Positions 26,401 through 35,995 of a DNA stretch of 64,000 nt are shown piece by piece. A model generated the notes under the pieces. The model was not told the DNA's origin. It ran no database searches and was given only the letters and a program-made list of their open reading frames with translations. The stretch covers positions 124,001-188,000 of the forward strand of contig CAVONV010000023.1 of assembly GCA_963697355.1 (NCBI GenBank). Direction: 5' to 3'. Source of the stretch: CAVONV01 sp963697355 (GTDB taxonomy: Bacteria > Acidobacteriota > Vicinamibacteria > Marinacidobacterales > DATDRI01). Every line of letters begins with the position of its first letter. Positions within the stretch are counted from its first letter, which is position 1. The position numbers and the translations under genes were made by a program.

Positions 26401-29400
26401 TCATCGCCTGGCCTGTTCGCGAAGGCCCTCGAGTTGGTCCGGTAGTAGCCGGAGCTGACCGAGGTTGTAGAGACCATAGACGTCCGTGTCGCCAGCGGGT
26501 GTCTCGCTCTCGACTTTTTGTGCCTCCTCGAGATCGCCGGCGTTGAACAACACTTGGCTCAGAGAAACGTAGGCAGTGCGCCACTCGGGATGAATTCTTA
26601 AAGCCGCGCGGTAGGCCTCGGCGGCTTCCTCTAGGCGTCCACCACTCCTGTGAACATCGCCGACAAAGAGGTGCGCCAGGTAGAGGAGATAGATATCTTC
26701 GGAGTGGTCAATGACCCAGTTGAGCTCCCCCAGCGCTTCTTGCTCATAGTCCGCGCCGTACTCGGACAAAATGCTGCCGAGTCGCAAGTGGGCCTCCTCC
26801 AGTTCTAGATCGATCGCCAATGCCGCTCTGTACAGCTCCTCGGCGTCTGCGTAGCCTTCTTCGCGGTCGTGAAGCGCCGCCATACATTCGCGGGTTACTC
26901 CTTGTGACAGAAGGATTTGAGCATCGTCAGGGTAGACCTTGGCTCCCTTCTTGAGGTAGTCCATTCCGCGCGACAGATTGGCACTCTGGAAATAGTAAGC
27001 TAGGCCCAAGAGCCAGTCTCTATGAAACGACCGACGTAGGGAATGATCTTCAGTTGCACCGATGAGCGCTTCACTCAACCGAAGTTGCTGCTCGATCGCA
27101 TGTTCGGTCATGCCTTCCTTCGGAAAGAAGACGGTTTCGGTATGGAGGAGAGAGGCGTTCAGAAGGCTATGGTCGTCGATTCGGGTTTCCTTCCACTCCT
27201 TGATGGCGTTTTCGGCCTCTTCCACGGGCCACTCGGCAAGCTGTTGCCTTGCGACCTCGTAGTGTCCATCGGCATAGGCCGTGAGAATATCGCGGTAGGC
27301 CGGGAGCCCGTAGAGAGTGGGCTCCATGACCTTCGATTCAACGCCGGTCCCAAAGGTCGTTGTTCTTTGGGCCAGGGGGGTGCCGTCCGCATCTCGGACC
27401 GAAAGCTCGAGCACATATTGTCCCGGGGGCAGCTTGGAAAGGTCGAACCGACTTTCAGAAACGAGTCGTTTCGATGACGATTCCGTGATGTCGCTCGGTT
27501 CTGTGGATGTGTAGACAATCTCTCCGCCGGATCCTCGTATCTGGGTCTCAATCGTCAGATCGGTTTGCTTGTCTTTCTTCGTGGCTTTGTAAGTCTCAGC
27601 GTAGAAGGTGATCTCGTCATCTGGGGCGAAACGACGTCGGGTGGTTGGGATCAAAGCGACCCGTATTCTGTCTTCGTCTCGCGCCGCGACCGGGACCTCA
27701 CTGTTCCTTCGGCTCGTCAAGAAGAGACCGCCCATCACGGGCGCGTCTTTCTTTCGTTCGGGAACGTCGAGTTGATAGTGGACCGACCCGGTGCGATTCG
27801 CTCCTCTCTCGTGTACTCCTACACGCAGTTGGTACGAGCCGTGCTCGAGCTCGAGCACCGTCATAGTGCGAAATCCGTCCTTGAGTAGAAGCTCGCGAAC
27901 CTCGGGGCGTACCGTGAGGTCGAAACTGCGTGTCAGGTTTTCAACGGCCTTGCCGCGCTGGTCGAGGACCATATAGGCGATATCGATCCTGTCGCTTATT
28001 CTGGCGTTTGTTTCGGTGAAACGAAATCCATCAATCGATGCCTCAACGATGACTGGAACCAGGGCTTTCTTTCGGTCGAGCTCGATAGGAGCAGCGAAAA
28101 CCCGAAGCGGAATTCCCGATGCCGGTAAAGCACTCGTCAAGGCGTCTTCCAGTGGTTTCGCCTCAGCGGTCTCGACGTCTGTGGGTTGTGATGCCACGTA
28201 TCCCTTGCGTGTCCGTACAGTGAGACCGGGCGTTTTGACCCGTACCTCGATCCGACGGAACTTGCCGTCCGCCAAATCGTGGGTGGGGTAGTAGCCCAAC
28301 AAATAGTAATGGCTGGAATCGTCAACGATGCGGCGAAGCCCGTCTTCGAGGTCGTTCTCGTTGACAATAGGGATACCACCCGTTTCGTTGGAGAGAACGC
28401 GCAGGCTATCCTTACTCCTTTCTACTTCCTCCTGTCGCGACAATATTCCCCTAGAGCCTTCTTCAACGAGGATTTCCCAGTCTCGATACTGACCGGGATT
28501 TCTAGCTCCTGCACTGGGACGAGGAGCGTTTTGAGCAAGGGAACCCGCGGATTGAGAGCTCATGACGCTCTCACCTTGACCGGCACCCAGCCCCCGGACA
28601 TCGAGCGCGTAGAAGGCGACGTTGGAAAGACCCGCCGAGCCGATCGCCTGTTGAACGTCGTTGACGATGGCATCGGCGGAGGAAGTGTTCATGACGTCAT
28701 TGATGTTGTAGGCGATGCCCTCACTCACAAAGACAATGGCTTTTCTGCGGCCTTGGATGGTGCTGAGTCCCTCGGCGACGCTTCTGAGATGAAGTATGGC
28801 GGTCCGGGCCTGGTGGCCGTGCTCACGTTCAGCCGCCCTCATCTGAAGTGTGGCCTCGTCGGGCGCCATACCCTGTTGAACTTGTTCGAGCACGGCAATG
28901 CGCTCCTCATACAAAGGCCGGAGCTTGCGTCCCATAAATTTGTCGATCGAGTTCAGGAGCGACAATCGATTGTTCGTAAAGCCGCGCGAGGCGTCTGCTC
29001 TGCCACTCGTGTTGGTAATAGCGACCCAGTCTCCCTCCTTCATCCATTTCTCGATGAAATCACGAGCCACTCGCTGGACGGTGGGGCTTCTGTTGGGAGA
29101 GGTGTGGAGATCGTCTAGAACGAGAACAAAGATCCGACCTTCTTCCGGCGCCTCGTTCGAGCGAACGTCGGGAGCCGCAAGAGGCACACGTTCTACTCCA
29201 GTACGGACAGGCACCACAGGAATGTCCACGAGCCGGAAGGTCGCGATCTCTTGAGGTTTGCCGTCTTCCAGGACCTCGAAATCTTCTTGGTTCAGGTTCG
29301 AGACGAAGTTGCCGCTGCTGTCGACGACCAAAGCATCGACCTCGATAAAGTTGACTTCGACTCCAAATCGAGGAGGAGGCTCTTGTGTTTGTTCCTGGGG

Positions 29401-29466
29401 GTGCCCGGACGGCTGCGCGGCAAGGACGGCTAGAACGATAGTCGAGAACAGGCTCAATCTCTTCAC
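26401..29466 (-). CDS. Acidobacterial VWFA-related secreted protein with TPR tail
   Basis: The protein has 1021 residues. GTG 29466 is the likely start, with GGAG five bases upstream, followed by a signal sequence (VKRLSLFSTIVLAVLAA). The next block, VNFIEVDALVVDSSGNFV then LNQEDFEVLEDGKPQ, is the hallmark of the 'VWFA-related Acidobacterial domain' family, and the VWA fold (FVLVLDDLHTS) lies at about 105-390. A beta-rich middle follows, and TPR repeats fill the last 250 residues. It is probably exported and acts in protein interaction. Its role is not known. The gene is intact and monocistronic. Confidence 0.9.
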   Translation of the reverse strand: MKRLSLFSTIVLAVLAAQPSGHPQEQTQEPPPRFGVEVNFIEVDALVVDSSGNFVSNLNQEDFEVLEDGKPQEIATFRLVDIPVVPVRTGVERVPLAAPDVRSNEAPEEGRIFVLVLDDLHTSPNRSPTVQRVARDFIEKWMKEGDWVAITNTSGRADASRGFTNNRLSLLNSIDKFMGRKLRPLYEERIAVLEQVQQGMAPDEATLQMRAAEREHGHQARTAILHLRSVAEGLSTIQGRRKAIVFVSEGIAYNINDVMNTSSADAIVNDVQQAIGSAGLSNVAFYALDVRGLGAGQGESVMSSQSAGSLAQNAPRPSAGARNPGQYRDWEILVEEGSRGILSRQEEVERSKDSLRVLSNETGGIPIVNENDLEDGLRRIVDDSSHYYLLGYYPTHDLADGKFRRIEVRVKTPGLTVRTRKGYVASQPTDVETAEAKPLEDALTSALPASGIPLRVFAAPIELDRKKALVPVIVEASIDGFRFTETNARISDRIDIAYMVLDQRGKAVENLTRSFDLTVRPEVRELLLKDGFRTMTVLELEHGSYQLRVGVHERGANRTGSVHYQLDVPERKKDAPVMGGLFLTSRRNSEVPVAARDEDRIRVALIPTTRRRFAPDDEITFYAETYKATKKDKQTDLTIETQIRGSGGEIVYTSTEPSDITESSSKRLVSESRFDLSKLPPGQYVLELSVRDADGTPLAQRTTTFGTGVESKVMEPTLYGLPAYRDILTAYADGHYEVARQQLAEWPVEEAENAIKEWKETRIDDHSLLNASLLHTETVFFPKEGMTEHAIEQQLRLSEALIGATEDHSLRRSFHRDWLLGLAYYFQSANLSRGMDYLKKGAKVYPDDAQILLSQGVTRECMAALHDREEGYADAEELYRAALAIDLELEEAHLRLGSILSEYGADYEQEALGELNWVIDHSEDIYLLYLAHLFVGDVHRSGGRLEEAAEAYRAALRIHPEWRTAYVSLSQVLFNAGDLEEAQKVESETPAGDTDVYGLYNLGQLRLLPDQLEGLREQARR

Positions 29467-29614
29467 GGCGTCTCCAGAACCGAGATTGTATCCTAGAACC
29501 GCGATCCGGCCCTTTGAGCCAACATCAAGAGCGCGGGACGTCGTCAATCAGCCCACGGCACGTCGGGCCTGAATTGTGCTAACCTTCATGTTCATTAGGA
29601 CTTGACTCTGTAAG

Positions 29615-30373
29615 GTGGCCTGTGCGACGTGGCAAAATCGAGGGCTTTCAGACGTGGTGACAAGTTCCTGGAGAAAGGAAGAGAAGAAGGTTCATCAGGC
29701 GATCGTCGGGGAACCAAGGGTAGCGACCCGCCTCCGCATGGCTGCGGCGTCCTTCCTGGGTTGTCCCTATGAACCCAACGCTCTCGTCGGTGGACCTACC
29801 GAAGACGAAAAGCTCGTCGTCGACTTGAGCCGTTTCGACTGCGTTACCTATATCGAAAGTGTTCTGGCGCTATCGAGAAGCCGTTCGGCTAAGGGTTTCG
29901 TCACCGAGCTCGAGAAGACTCGCTACCGAGGGGGAAGAGTGGATTGGTGTTCGCGCCACCACTACTTTGCCGACTGGATGAGACACAACGAGAAACGTGG
30001 GGCAATCAAGATACGTACGAGGGGTTCGTCGTCTCGGTCTATTGACGCGAACCTGAGGTTCATCGCGGACCTGCCGCCGCGTCGTGCACGTTTCCATGTC
30101 GTTCCGAAGGGGGACATCGCCCGTGTACTGGAGCGCATCTCGGATGGCACCATCGTTGCCTTCGCCTCCGTGCGTTCGAAGCTCGACTTCTTTCACACCG
30201 GCATTCTTTTTTTTGATCATCCGAGCAAACACACGGTCGAGAGCCTGATGTTGTACCAAGCAAGGGAAAGCGCAGGGAAAGTGATCGCGCAACCCTTGAG
30301 CGAATTTTTGAAAGCGAACAGGATGCGTGGAATCGCCTTCGCGACGCCCCTGGAACCCGGAAGACTCCCATGA
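29615..30373 (+). CDS. DUF1460 family, amidase-like cysteine hydrolase
   Basis: The 252-residue product matches DUF1460 (N-acetylmuramoyl-L-alanine amidase-like, NlpC/P60 fold). LSRFDCVTYIES holds the candidate nucleophile Cys76, LDFFHTGILFF the catalytic histidine, and FLGCPYEPNALVG is a conserved N-terminal element. Such enzymes are linked to cleavage of muropeptides. I see no signal peptide, which would place it in the cytoplasm and suggest recycling, but the start is uncertain: GTG 29615 or GTG 29657. It is the first gene of a five-gene operon; its stop overlaps the next ATG by four bases. Confidence 0.75.
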   Translation: MACATWQNRGLSDVVTSSWRKEEKKVHQAIVGEPRVATRLRMAAASFLGCPYEPNALVGGPTEDEKLVVDLSRFDCVTYIESVLALSRSRSAKGFVTELEKTRYRGGRVDWCSRHHYFADWMRHNEKRGAIKIRTRGSSSRSIDANLRFIADLPPRRARFHVVPKGDIARVLERISDGTIVAFASVRSKLDFFHTGILFFDHPSKHTVESLMLYQARESAGKVIAQPLSEFLKANRMRGIAFATPLEPGRLP

Positions 30374-31854
30374 CGTCGATAGCTGCTGCCGTTCCCTGGT
30401 CGGGAGATGCCCGAGACTCCCAAACACTGCAGTCTTTGCGAAAGTGTGGCGCGACGAAAGACGTTGCGCTGATGGTGACGCCGGGAGTGAGCTCTCCGGT
30501 AGAGGCCGGAACCGCCATTGACGTCGGGACCTTCTGGTCCAAGTCCTCTGTGCTGGCGATCTTGCATTGGTTCGAACAATCCTCGGCCGGCCACCTATTG
30601 TGGATTCTTCCCGGAGGAGGAATCTTTTCGCGTTCCGGTCTCGATCGCATGCTGCGGGCTGTCGAAGACACCGATGCGTCTATCGTGTACGGCGACTTTT
30701 TTGATGTGGCCGAAGACGGAAGCGTGAGCTACCACCCCCTCATTGACTATCAATTGGGGAGCATTAGAGACGATTTCGATTTCGGCTCAGCCGTCATTAT
30801 TAATAGGAAGAGGCTCGAAGGTTTAGCCGAGATCCTGGATAAGGAAGCACCCGAGCTCCGTTATGGCGCGTGGTATGACCTCAGACTGCGACTTGCTGAG
30901 CTCGGACCCATCCTCCATCTCCCGGAGCCGCTTTATGAACGGCTCAAAGGTGAGGAGCGGTCCAGCGGCCAGAAAGTCTTCGACTACGTCGACCCGCGTC
31001 AGCGCGCCTACCAGATGGAGATGGAGTCCGTGGCGTCGGATCACCTGCGGCGTATTGGGGCGCTCGTGTCAACGCCCGATCGAGTTCCCATTGATGATGA
31101 CACCTCCTATCCCGTCGCCGCCAGCGTGGTCATACCCGTCAAGAATCGGGCGCGCACCATATCAGACGCCGTGGGAAGCGCTCTTTCGCAGCGTACGAGC
31201 TTCGACTTCAATTGCATCGTCGTAGACAACCACTCCGACGATGGAACAACCGCCACGCTAGCGGAGATCGCAAAAGAGGATGAACGTTTGGTGCATCTCA
31301 TACCGGAGCGCAACGACCTCGTCATCGGCGGATGTTGGAACGAGGCCATTCACTCCGAGTGTTGCGGCCGTTTTGCGGTTCAGCTCGACAGCGACGACTT
31401 GTACGACGGAACAGATGTCTTGAATCGAATCGTCCGGAAGGTCAGTGAGAAGCCCTACGCCCTCGTCGTTGGTTCCTACACGACCGTCAACTTCGATTTG
31501 GAGCCCCTTGCCCCGGGGCTCATCGATCATCGCGAGTGGACGGATGCCAACGGTCACAACAACGCACTGCGTATTGCCGGTCTTGGTGCGCCTCGCGCTT
31601 ACCATGTCCCCACCCTGAGGTCGATTGGATTTCCCAACGTGAGTTACGGAGAAGACTATGCCGTGGTGCTGCGGCTCTCGCGATCCTTTCCTGTGGGGCG
31701 GATTTATGATTCGCTCTATTGGTGCCGTCGCTGGGAAGAAAACTCCGACAGTGCTCTATCTCTCGAGACGTCCAACCGTTATGCGGCCTACAAAGACCGG
31801 TTGCGAACGATAGAGATCTTGGCGCGCCAGAGGGAGGTCGCCGGCGCCCCATGA
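30370..31854 (+). CDS. Family 2 glycosyltransferase, two-part
   Basis: The protein has 494 residues. The C-terminal half (from about residue 249) is a clear GT-A family 2 domain: ASVVIPVKNRARTISDAV, IVVDNHSDDGT, the DxD-type motif QLDSDDLYDG near 339, and GEDYAVVLRLSR as the acceptor-side motif. The N-terminal half has another Rossmann-like region (DASIVYGDFFDV) resembling a second, degenerate transferase. No membrane helix is present. It is coupled by ATGA to DUF1460 upstream and DUF4922 downstream. The donor and acceptor sugars are unknown; context suggests a cell-wall or glycan product. Confidence 0.85.
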   Translation: MTSIAAAVPWSGDARDSQTLQSLRKCGATKDVALMVTPGVSSPVEAGTAIDVGTFWSKSSVLAILHWFEQSSAGHLLWILPGGGIFSRSGLDRMLRAVEDTDASIVYGDFFDVAEDGSVSYHPLIDYQLGSIRDDFDFGSAVIINRKRLEGLAEILDKEAPELRYGAWYDLRLRLAELGPILHLPEPLYERLKGEERSSGQKVFDYVDPRQRAYQMEMESVASDHLRRIGALVSTPDRVPIDDDTSYPVAASVVIPVKNRARTISDAVGSALSQRTSFDFNCIVVDNHSDDGTTATLAEIAKEDERLVHLIPERNDLVIGGCWNEAIHSECCGRFAVQLDSDDLYDGTDVLNRIVRKVSEKPYALVVGSYTTVNFDLEPLAPGLIDHREWTDANGHNNALRIAGLGAPRAYHVPTLRSIGFPNVSYGEDYAVVLRLSRSFPVGRIYDSLYWCRRWEENSDSALSLETSNRYAAYKDRLRTIEILARQREVAGAP

Positions 31855-32804
31855 CATGGGACGAGGTCCTTCTCGGCCGAACGGGATCGGGTCTGGAGCT
31901 CCCGCGCCGGATCGACGATTTGTTGGAGCAGCAGCGTGCGACCTGGAGCAGGTTTCGGGAGGGCGAGGCCTCACTCGCCGGGATGAGGACCAAACACCTT
32001 TCGCGGGACGGCGCCCACGTTATCGTTCAGTCGAACCCGGGACGCCACAAATCGGTACATGCCAAGGTGGACCCGCTATCCGTCGCGGGGCGGCCCTGTT
32101 TTCTCTGTCTCGACAACCTCCCGCCGGAAGAACGCGGCATCGGCTATGGCGAGCTCGTCATCCTCCCCAATCCTCACCCGATTCTCCCACGGCATTTGAC
32201 GATTGCGAGTCGCGAGCACGTGCCACAGAGATTGGCTGGGCATATTGACGACTTTCTCAGCCTCGCCACAGATTGCGGGGAGGGGATGCTAGTGCTCTAC
32301 AATGGGGCCCAATGCGGCGCTTCGGCTCCGGATCACTTCCATTTTCAGGCCAGCTCGATCGCCAGTGCCCCACTTTTCAAAGAAGTGCCGGACCTCGGTG
32401 AAAAAGACGCGATCGAGACCTATAGCAGTTTTGGTCGTCGAATGATCATCTGCCAGGATAAAAAGGCTGAAAACGTAGCGGCGTTCATAGGCCGCTTCCT
32501 ACAAGAACTCGGAGTTACTGGGAGAACGGACGACGAACCGCTCATCAATCTCGTGGCGACCACCCGAGGGGGCCGCCACATCGTTTTCCTCATTCCTAGA
32601 GCCAAGCATCGACCAGAGTGCTATTTCGTAGAGGGCGACGCCCGTGTTGCCGTCAGTCCGGCTGCTATAGAAATGACGGGTTTTCTCGTTGCAGCGGACC
32701 GAGAATCGTTCGAACGGACCGATGGGCAAAAGGCTTTGGAGATTTACGAAGAAGTCTGCCTAGGAGAAACGGAGTTGAGCGAGCTTCTAGAGGCTGTGAC
32801 ATGA
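31851..32804 (+). CDS. DUF4922 protein, GalT/Ap4A-phosphorylase-like
   Basis: The 317-residue product matches the DUF4922 family. IVQSNPGRHKSVHAKVD leads into a CFLCLDN pair, then ELVILPNPHPILPRHLTI, and the catalytic-type triad APDHFHFQAS (H-x-H-x-Q), as in the histidine-triad/galactose-1-phosphate uridylyltransferase superfamily. These enzymes form a nucleotidyl- or phospho-histidine intermediate. The substrate is unknown; a sugar phosphate or nucleotide sugar would fit with the neighbouring glycosyltransferase. ATG 31851 overlaps the previous stop by four bases, and its own stop overlaps the next gene by four bases. Confidence 0.78.
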   Translation: MTWDEVLLGRTGSGLELPRRIDDLLEQQRATWSRFREGEASLAGMRTKHLSRDGAHVIVQSNPGRHKSVHAKVDPLSVAGRPCFLCLDNLPPEERGIGYGELVILPNPHPILPRHLTIASREHVPQRLAGHIDDFLSLATDCGEGMLVLYNGAQCGASAPDHFHFQASSIASAPLFKEVPDLGEKDAIETYSSFGRRMIICQDKKAENVAAFIGRFLQELGVTGRTDDEPLINLVATTRGGRHIVFLIPRAKHRPECYFVEGDARVAVSPAAIEMTGFLVAADRESFERTDGQKALEIYEEVCLGETELSELLEAVT

Positions 32805-34144
32805 AACTCGACCTCCCGAAGAACGAGCCGGTCATTGCCGTTGGCCTCCTGCAGGGGGTGAAAGCCCTCTCCTTTCACCTCTCAGGTGAGTTCAACGATG
32901 GCGAAGGAGCACGCTTCCCGGAAGGTGACTACAGGGTCGAATGTCACGAGGGTGCTCTTCGATTCACTGGCGCAGGCTCCGTGGAGTCTCGAGAGCTCGT
33001 TCTCGAGCCAACCGATGAAGCTGCGGCTCACTTCTCGCTCGAAGCGACCATCGGCATCGACTTTCATTGGCAGCAAAAAGAACGGCAGGCGTTTAGCGGT
33101 AGTCTCAGATTCAAACCCGCGGGTGAAGACCGTTTCACCGTCATCAACGATGTGCCGCTCGAGGCCTACCTGATCTCAGTCATTTGCTCCGAGATGGATG
33201 CTTCGTCTCCGCTCGCGCTCATCAAGGCGCACAGTGTCGTTTCGCGAAGCTGGCTTTTGGCACAGCGCAAGAAACGCGCGACTAACGGTAGTGATCGGGC
33301 GCATTCACAAGAGAGTGACGGGGAGATCATCCGCTGGTACGACCACGAGGCGCACAACGATTTCGTGGTTTGCGCCGATGACCATTGCCAGCGCTATCAC
33401 GGCGTGGGTCGTATCAAGTCCCCGAATGCCCTTCGGGCGGTCGCCGAAACGCGCGGGCAAGTGTTGACCTGCGATGGAATGCTCTGTGATGCCCGATACG
33501 GAAAATGCTGTGGTGGTGTGACGGAAGCCTTCGGTGTGGCCTGGCAGGACGAAGACGTGCCCTACCTCGTTCCGCTGTGGGACGGCCCCGACGAGAGGGC
33601 ACCCCTTCCCAACCTGGCTAACGACGGAGCGCTGAGGGAATACCTTCGCCATCCACCGGACGTTTACTGCAATTGCACGGACGACCGGATTCTGAGCGCA
33701 ATCCTGACACCACACGACCGGCAAACCCGTGATTTCTTTCGCTGGAAGGTTCAACTGAGTGCCGCCGAAACGGGAGACCTGCTGAGGGACAAACTAGGCA
33801 TCGACTTGGGTCGGATTCTGGCGCTGGAGGCCGTTGAGAGAGGACGGTCGGGAAGATTGAAACGCCTGCGCTGGGTGGGCGAGAAGGGAAGCCTTGTCAT
33901 CGGCAAAGAGCTCGAGATCCGGCGGGCTCTATCGGACACCCATCTGTACAGCTCGGCGTTTGTCGTCGACGTCGAAGGGCCGGCCGATCGCCCGGACAGC
34001 TTCGTTCTCCAAGGCGTGGGTTGGGGACACGGCGTAGGGCTTTGCCAGATCGGTGCAGCCGTGATGGCCTGGCAAGGAACCGGATACGCTGAGATCTTGA
34101 GCCACTACTATCCCGGTACGTCGATGGAACGCCTCTATGAGTGA
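32801..34144 (+). CDS. SpoIID/LytB-domain protein
   Basis: The 447-residue product carries the SpoIID/LytB domain: VINDVPLEAYLISVICSEMD (about 112-131), then IKAHSVVSRSWLLAQ, VAETRGQVLTCDG, and the terminal VGWGHGVGLCQIGAAVMA. SpoIID is a lytic transglycosylase that cleaves glycan strands stripped of stem peptides. A pair CYCNC-like run (YCNCTDD) and CCGG occur in the middle. There is no signal peptide or membrane anchor, unlike classical SpoIID, which again hints at a cytoplasmic muropeptide role. ATG 32801 overlaps the DUF4922 stop (ATGA), and the 3' end overlaps the next gene by eight bases. Confidence 0.85.
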   Translation: MKLDLPKNEPVIAVGLLQGVKALSFHLSGEFNDGEGARFPEGDYRVECHEGALRFTGAGSVESRELVLEPTDEAAAHFSLEATIGIDFHWQQKERQAFSGSLRFKPAGEDRFTVINDVPLEAYLISVICSEMDASSPLALIKAHSVVSRSWLLAQRKKRATNGSDRAHSQESDGEIIRWYDHEAHNDFVVCADDHCQRYHGVGRIKSPNALRAVAETRGQVLTCDGMLCDARYGKCCGGVTEAFGVAWQDEDVPYLVPLWDGPDERAPLPNLANDGALREYLRHPPDVYCNCTDDRILSAILTPHDRQTRDFFRWKVQLSAAETGDLLRDKLGIDLGRILALEAVERGRSGRLKRLRWVGEKGSLVIGKELEIRRALSDTHLYSSAFVVDVEGPADRPDSFVLQGVGWGHGVGLCQIGAAVMAWQGTGYAEILSHYYPGTSMERLYE

Positions 34145-35588
34145 CGTTGCGCTTTTGGGCGTACTCCTCGCGATTCTCTACGCGCTCATCATCATCGGCT
34201 TGTCGGTTCGTATCATCATGCGGCGATTGCCTCCGGGTGTGTCGCTTGCCTGGCTCATTCTCATTGTTCTACTGCCTCTTGCGGGTGCTTTCGCCTATCT
34301 CCTGGTTGGTGAACGGCGCATCGGGAGACGTCGTGCCGATCGGGCAAAAAAGCTGCTGGCCCGGTATCAAAACGAGCTTCGTAGTCTCCGGGCCTCTCGC
34401 GTCGAGTGGGCGGACTTGGGTGCCGAAAGCGAACCCATCCACAGGCTTGCTGAAGCCACGCTCGGTACACCGGCCATGGGTGGGAACAAACTGGAGCTTT
34501 TAGATGGGGCCCAGTCCGCGTTGCAGTCCATCATCAAGGATGTCGACCGTGCGAAGCGCATCTGTCACATGGAGTTCTACATCTGGAGCGAGGGCGGAGT
34601 TGCGGATGAAGTGGCCGAGGCTCTCATTCGAGCTGTGAAGCGAGGCGTCACTTGTCGCGTTCTCGTCGACGCCGTCGGGAGTAGTCGTTTCCTCAAATGC
34701 CGCTCGGCCGGTCGGTTGCGGGAGAATGGCGTGGCCCTAGTTGCCGCTCTGCCGATCGGTCTCCGACGCTTGGCGTTCGCCCGACCCGATTTGAGGCTCC
34801 ATCGTAAAATCGTCGTCATCGATGATTCTTGTGCCTACACGGGCAGCCTCAATCTCGTCGACCCTCGCTATTTCAAGAAGGGAGCAGGAGTGGGAGAATG
34901 GGTCGACGCGATGGTCCGTGTCGAGGGCCCGGCTGTCCAGGCTCTGGAGGTGCAGTTTTCCTGGGACTGGGAAGTCGAGACGAATGAGGCGACCGAGACC
35001 TTGGCGAATTTTCACCTCGTGAGTCCTTTGCCGGCGGGCTCGACGCCCGTTCAAGTCATTCCGTCTGGACCGGGGATCGCCCGGGATGCAATCCATCAGG
35101 TGGTGCTGACCGCCATCTATGCTGCACGCCGTGAGCTCATCGTGACAACCCCTTACTTCATTCCCGACAGCGCTGTTCTGACGGCCCTCAAGTCGGCGCC
35201 GCGACGAGGTGTAGAGACGACCATGATCGTACCGGAGAAGTTGGATTCCCGCCTGACGCAGCACGCCAGCCATTCCTTTTTCGATAGCTTGCTCGGTGCC
35301 GGCGTCAACATTTGCCGATTCAAGAGAGGCCTCTTGCACACGAAAAGCGTCACGGTGGACGGCAAATTCAGTATCTTTGGGACCGTCAACCTCGATGTGC
35401 GGAGTTTCTGGCTCGATTTTGAGGTGACGCTTCTGGTCTACGATGAGGATTTCACGACAAGGCTGCGCGAGCTTCAGATGAGGTATTTGGAAGATTCGGA
35501 TAGCATCGATCTGGAAACCTGGCTAGCCCGGTCCGCACGAGTCCGCTTCGTCGAGAATGCTTCGCAGCTTTTTGCTCCGCTGCTGTAG
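34137..35588 (+). CDS. Cardiolipin synthase-like phospholipase D protein
   Basis: The 483-residue protein starts with two membrane helices (about 4-26 and 37-58), the PLDc_N anchor of bacterial cardiolipin synthases. Two HKD motifs follow: LHRKIVVIDD with H222/K224, and LHTKSVTVDG with H401/K403, each with the downstream GSLN or GTVN. The enzyme would join phosphatidylglycerol molecules to cardiolipin in the inner membrane, or act as a phospholipase D. Length and motifs match ClsA-type enzymes. Its overlap with the SpoIID gene makes it the last member of the five-gene operon, an unexpected partner for the others. Confidence 0.88.
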   Translation: MSDVALLGVLLAILYALIIIGLSVRIIMRRLPPGVSLAWLILIVLLPLAGAFAYLLVGERRIGRRRADRAKKLLARYQNELRSLRASRVEWADLGAESEPIHRLAEATLGTPAMGGNKLELLDGAQSALQSIIKDVDRAKRICHMEFYIWSEGGVADEVAEALIRAVKRGVTCRVLVDAVGSSRFLKCRSAGRLRENGVALVAALPIGLRRLAFARPDLRLHRKIVVIDDSCAYTGSLNLVDPRYFKKGAGVGEWVDAMVRVEGPAVQALEVQFSWDWEVETNEATETLANFHLVSPLPAGSTPVQVIPSGPGIARDAIHQVVLTAIYAARRELIVTTPYFIPDSAVLTALKSAPRRGVETTMIVPEKLDSRLTQHASHSFFDSLLGAGVNICRFKRGLLHTKSVTVDGKFSIFGTVNLDVRSFWLDFEVTLLVYDEDFTTRLRELQMRYLEDSDSIDLETWLARSARVRFVENASQLFAPLL

Positions 35589-35702
35589 CGCAATGTGATT
35601 GGGATAAGATACGAGATAGACGGCCGCTGCACGGCTCGTGCTTGTCTTTTCCGTCTCCAGTCTCTACTTGTACATCCTGTTGGCCCTGGAATAAGACGTC
35701 GT

Positions 35703-35936
35703 TCACGGCTCGTTCAAGCTGCAGGGACGCCGGCCGCGGTTAATGTTGCGACGAAGTATGGCTCTTGCCTCGTCCGGTTTCATCCCGGGCGGTTGATTGG
35801 CGAGGAAGAGTTTCAATTCGAGTTGCCCTAACCGAAGCGCCTGCAGAACGCGCTCCTCAGCCGTGCCTCGAAAATGCTTACTCACTTCCTCCTTAAGATC
35901 GCGGCGCGGGAAAACAGTCACTGAGTCGACCCTCAC
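35703..35936 (-). CDS. Small basic hypothetical protein
   Basis: A 77-residue frame from GTG 35936 (GTG 35921 is an alternative) contains TAEERVLQALRLGQLELKLF and then MKPDEARAILRRNINRGRRP. The pattern of a helix, a short loop and a helix rich in arginine, ending in GRRPS/C-like residues, recalls small bacterial proteins of unknown function found in many MAGs. There is no codon or ribosome-binding evidence strong enough to be sure. It lies alone between the operon end and the broken M14 gene. Confidence 0.4.
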   Translation of the reverse strand: MRVDSVTVFPRRDLKEEVSKHFRGTAEERVLQALRLGQLELKLFLANQPPGMKPDEARAILRRNINRGRRPCSLNEP

Positions 35937-35995
35937 TTATTGAGGACATTGTAACCATTCGAATTGTCCGCCAATAACGGCGGGGCCGTCCCCTT

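Noticed and set aside
28279..29118. 279-codon open frame on the plus strand
   Set aside because: Antisense to the VWFA-related gene. Long shadow frames are common in GC-rich coding DNA.
32618..32800. Upstream extension of the SpoIID frame
   Set aside because: It overlaps the DUF4922 gene by 183 bases. The ATG at 32801 in an ATGA overlap fits the operon pattern.
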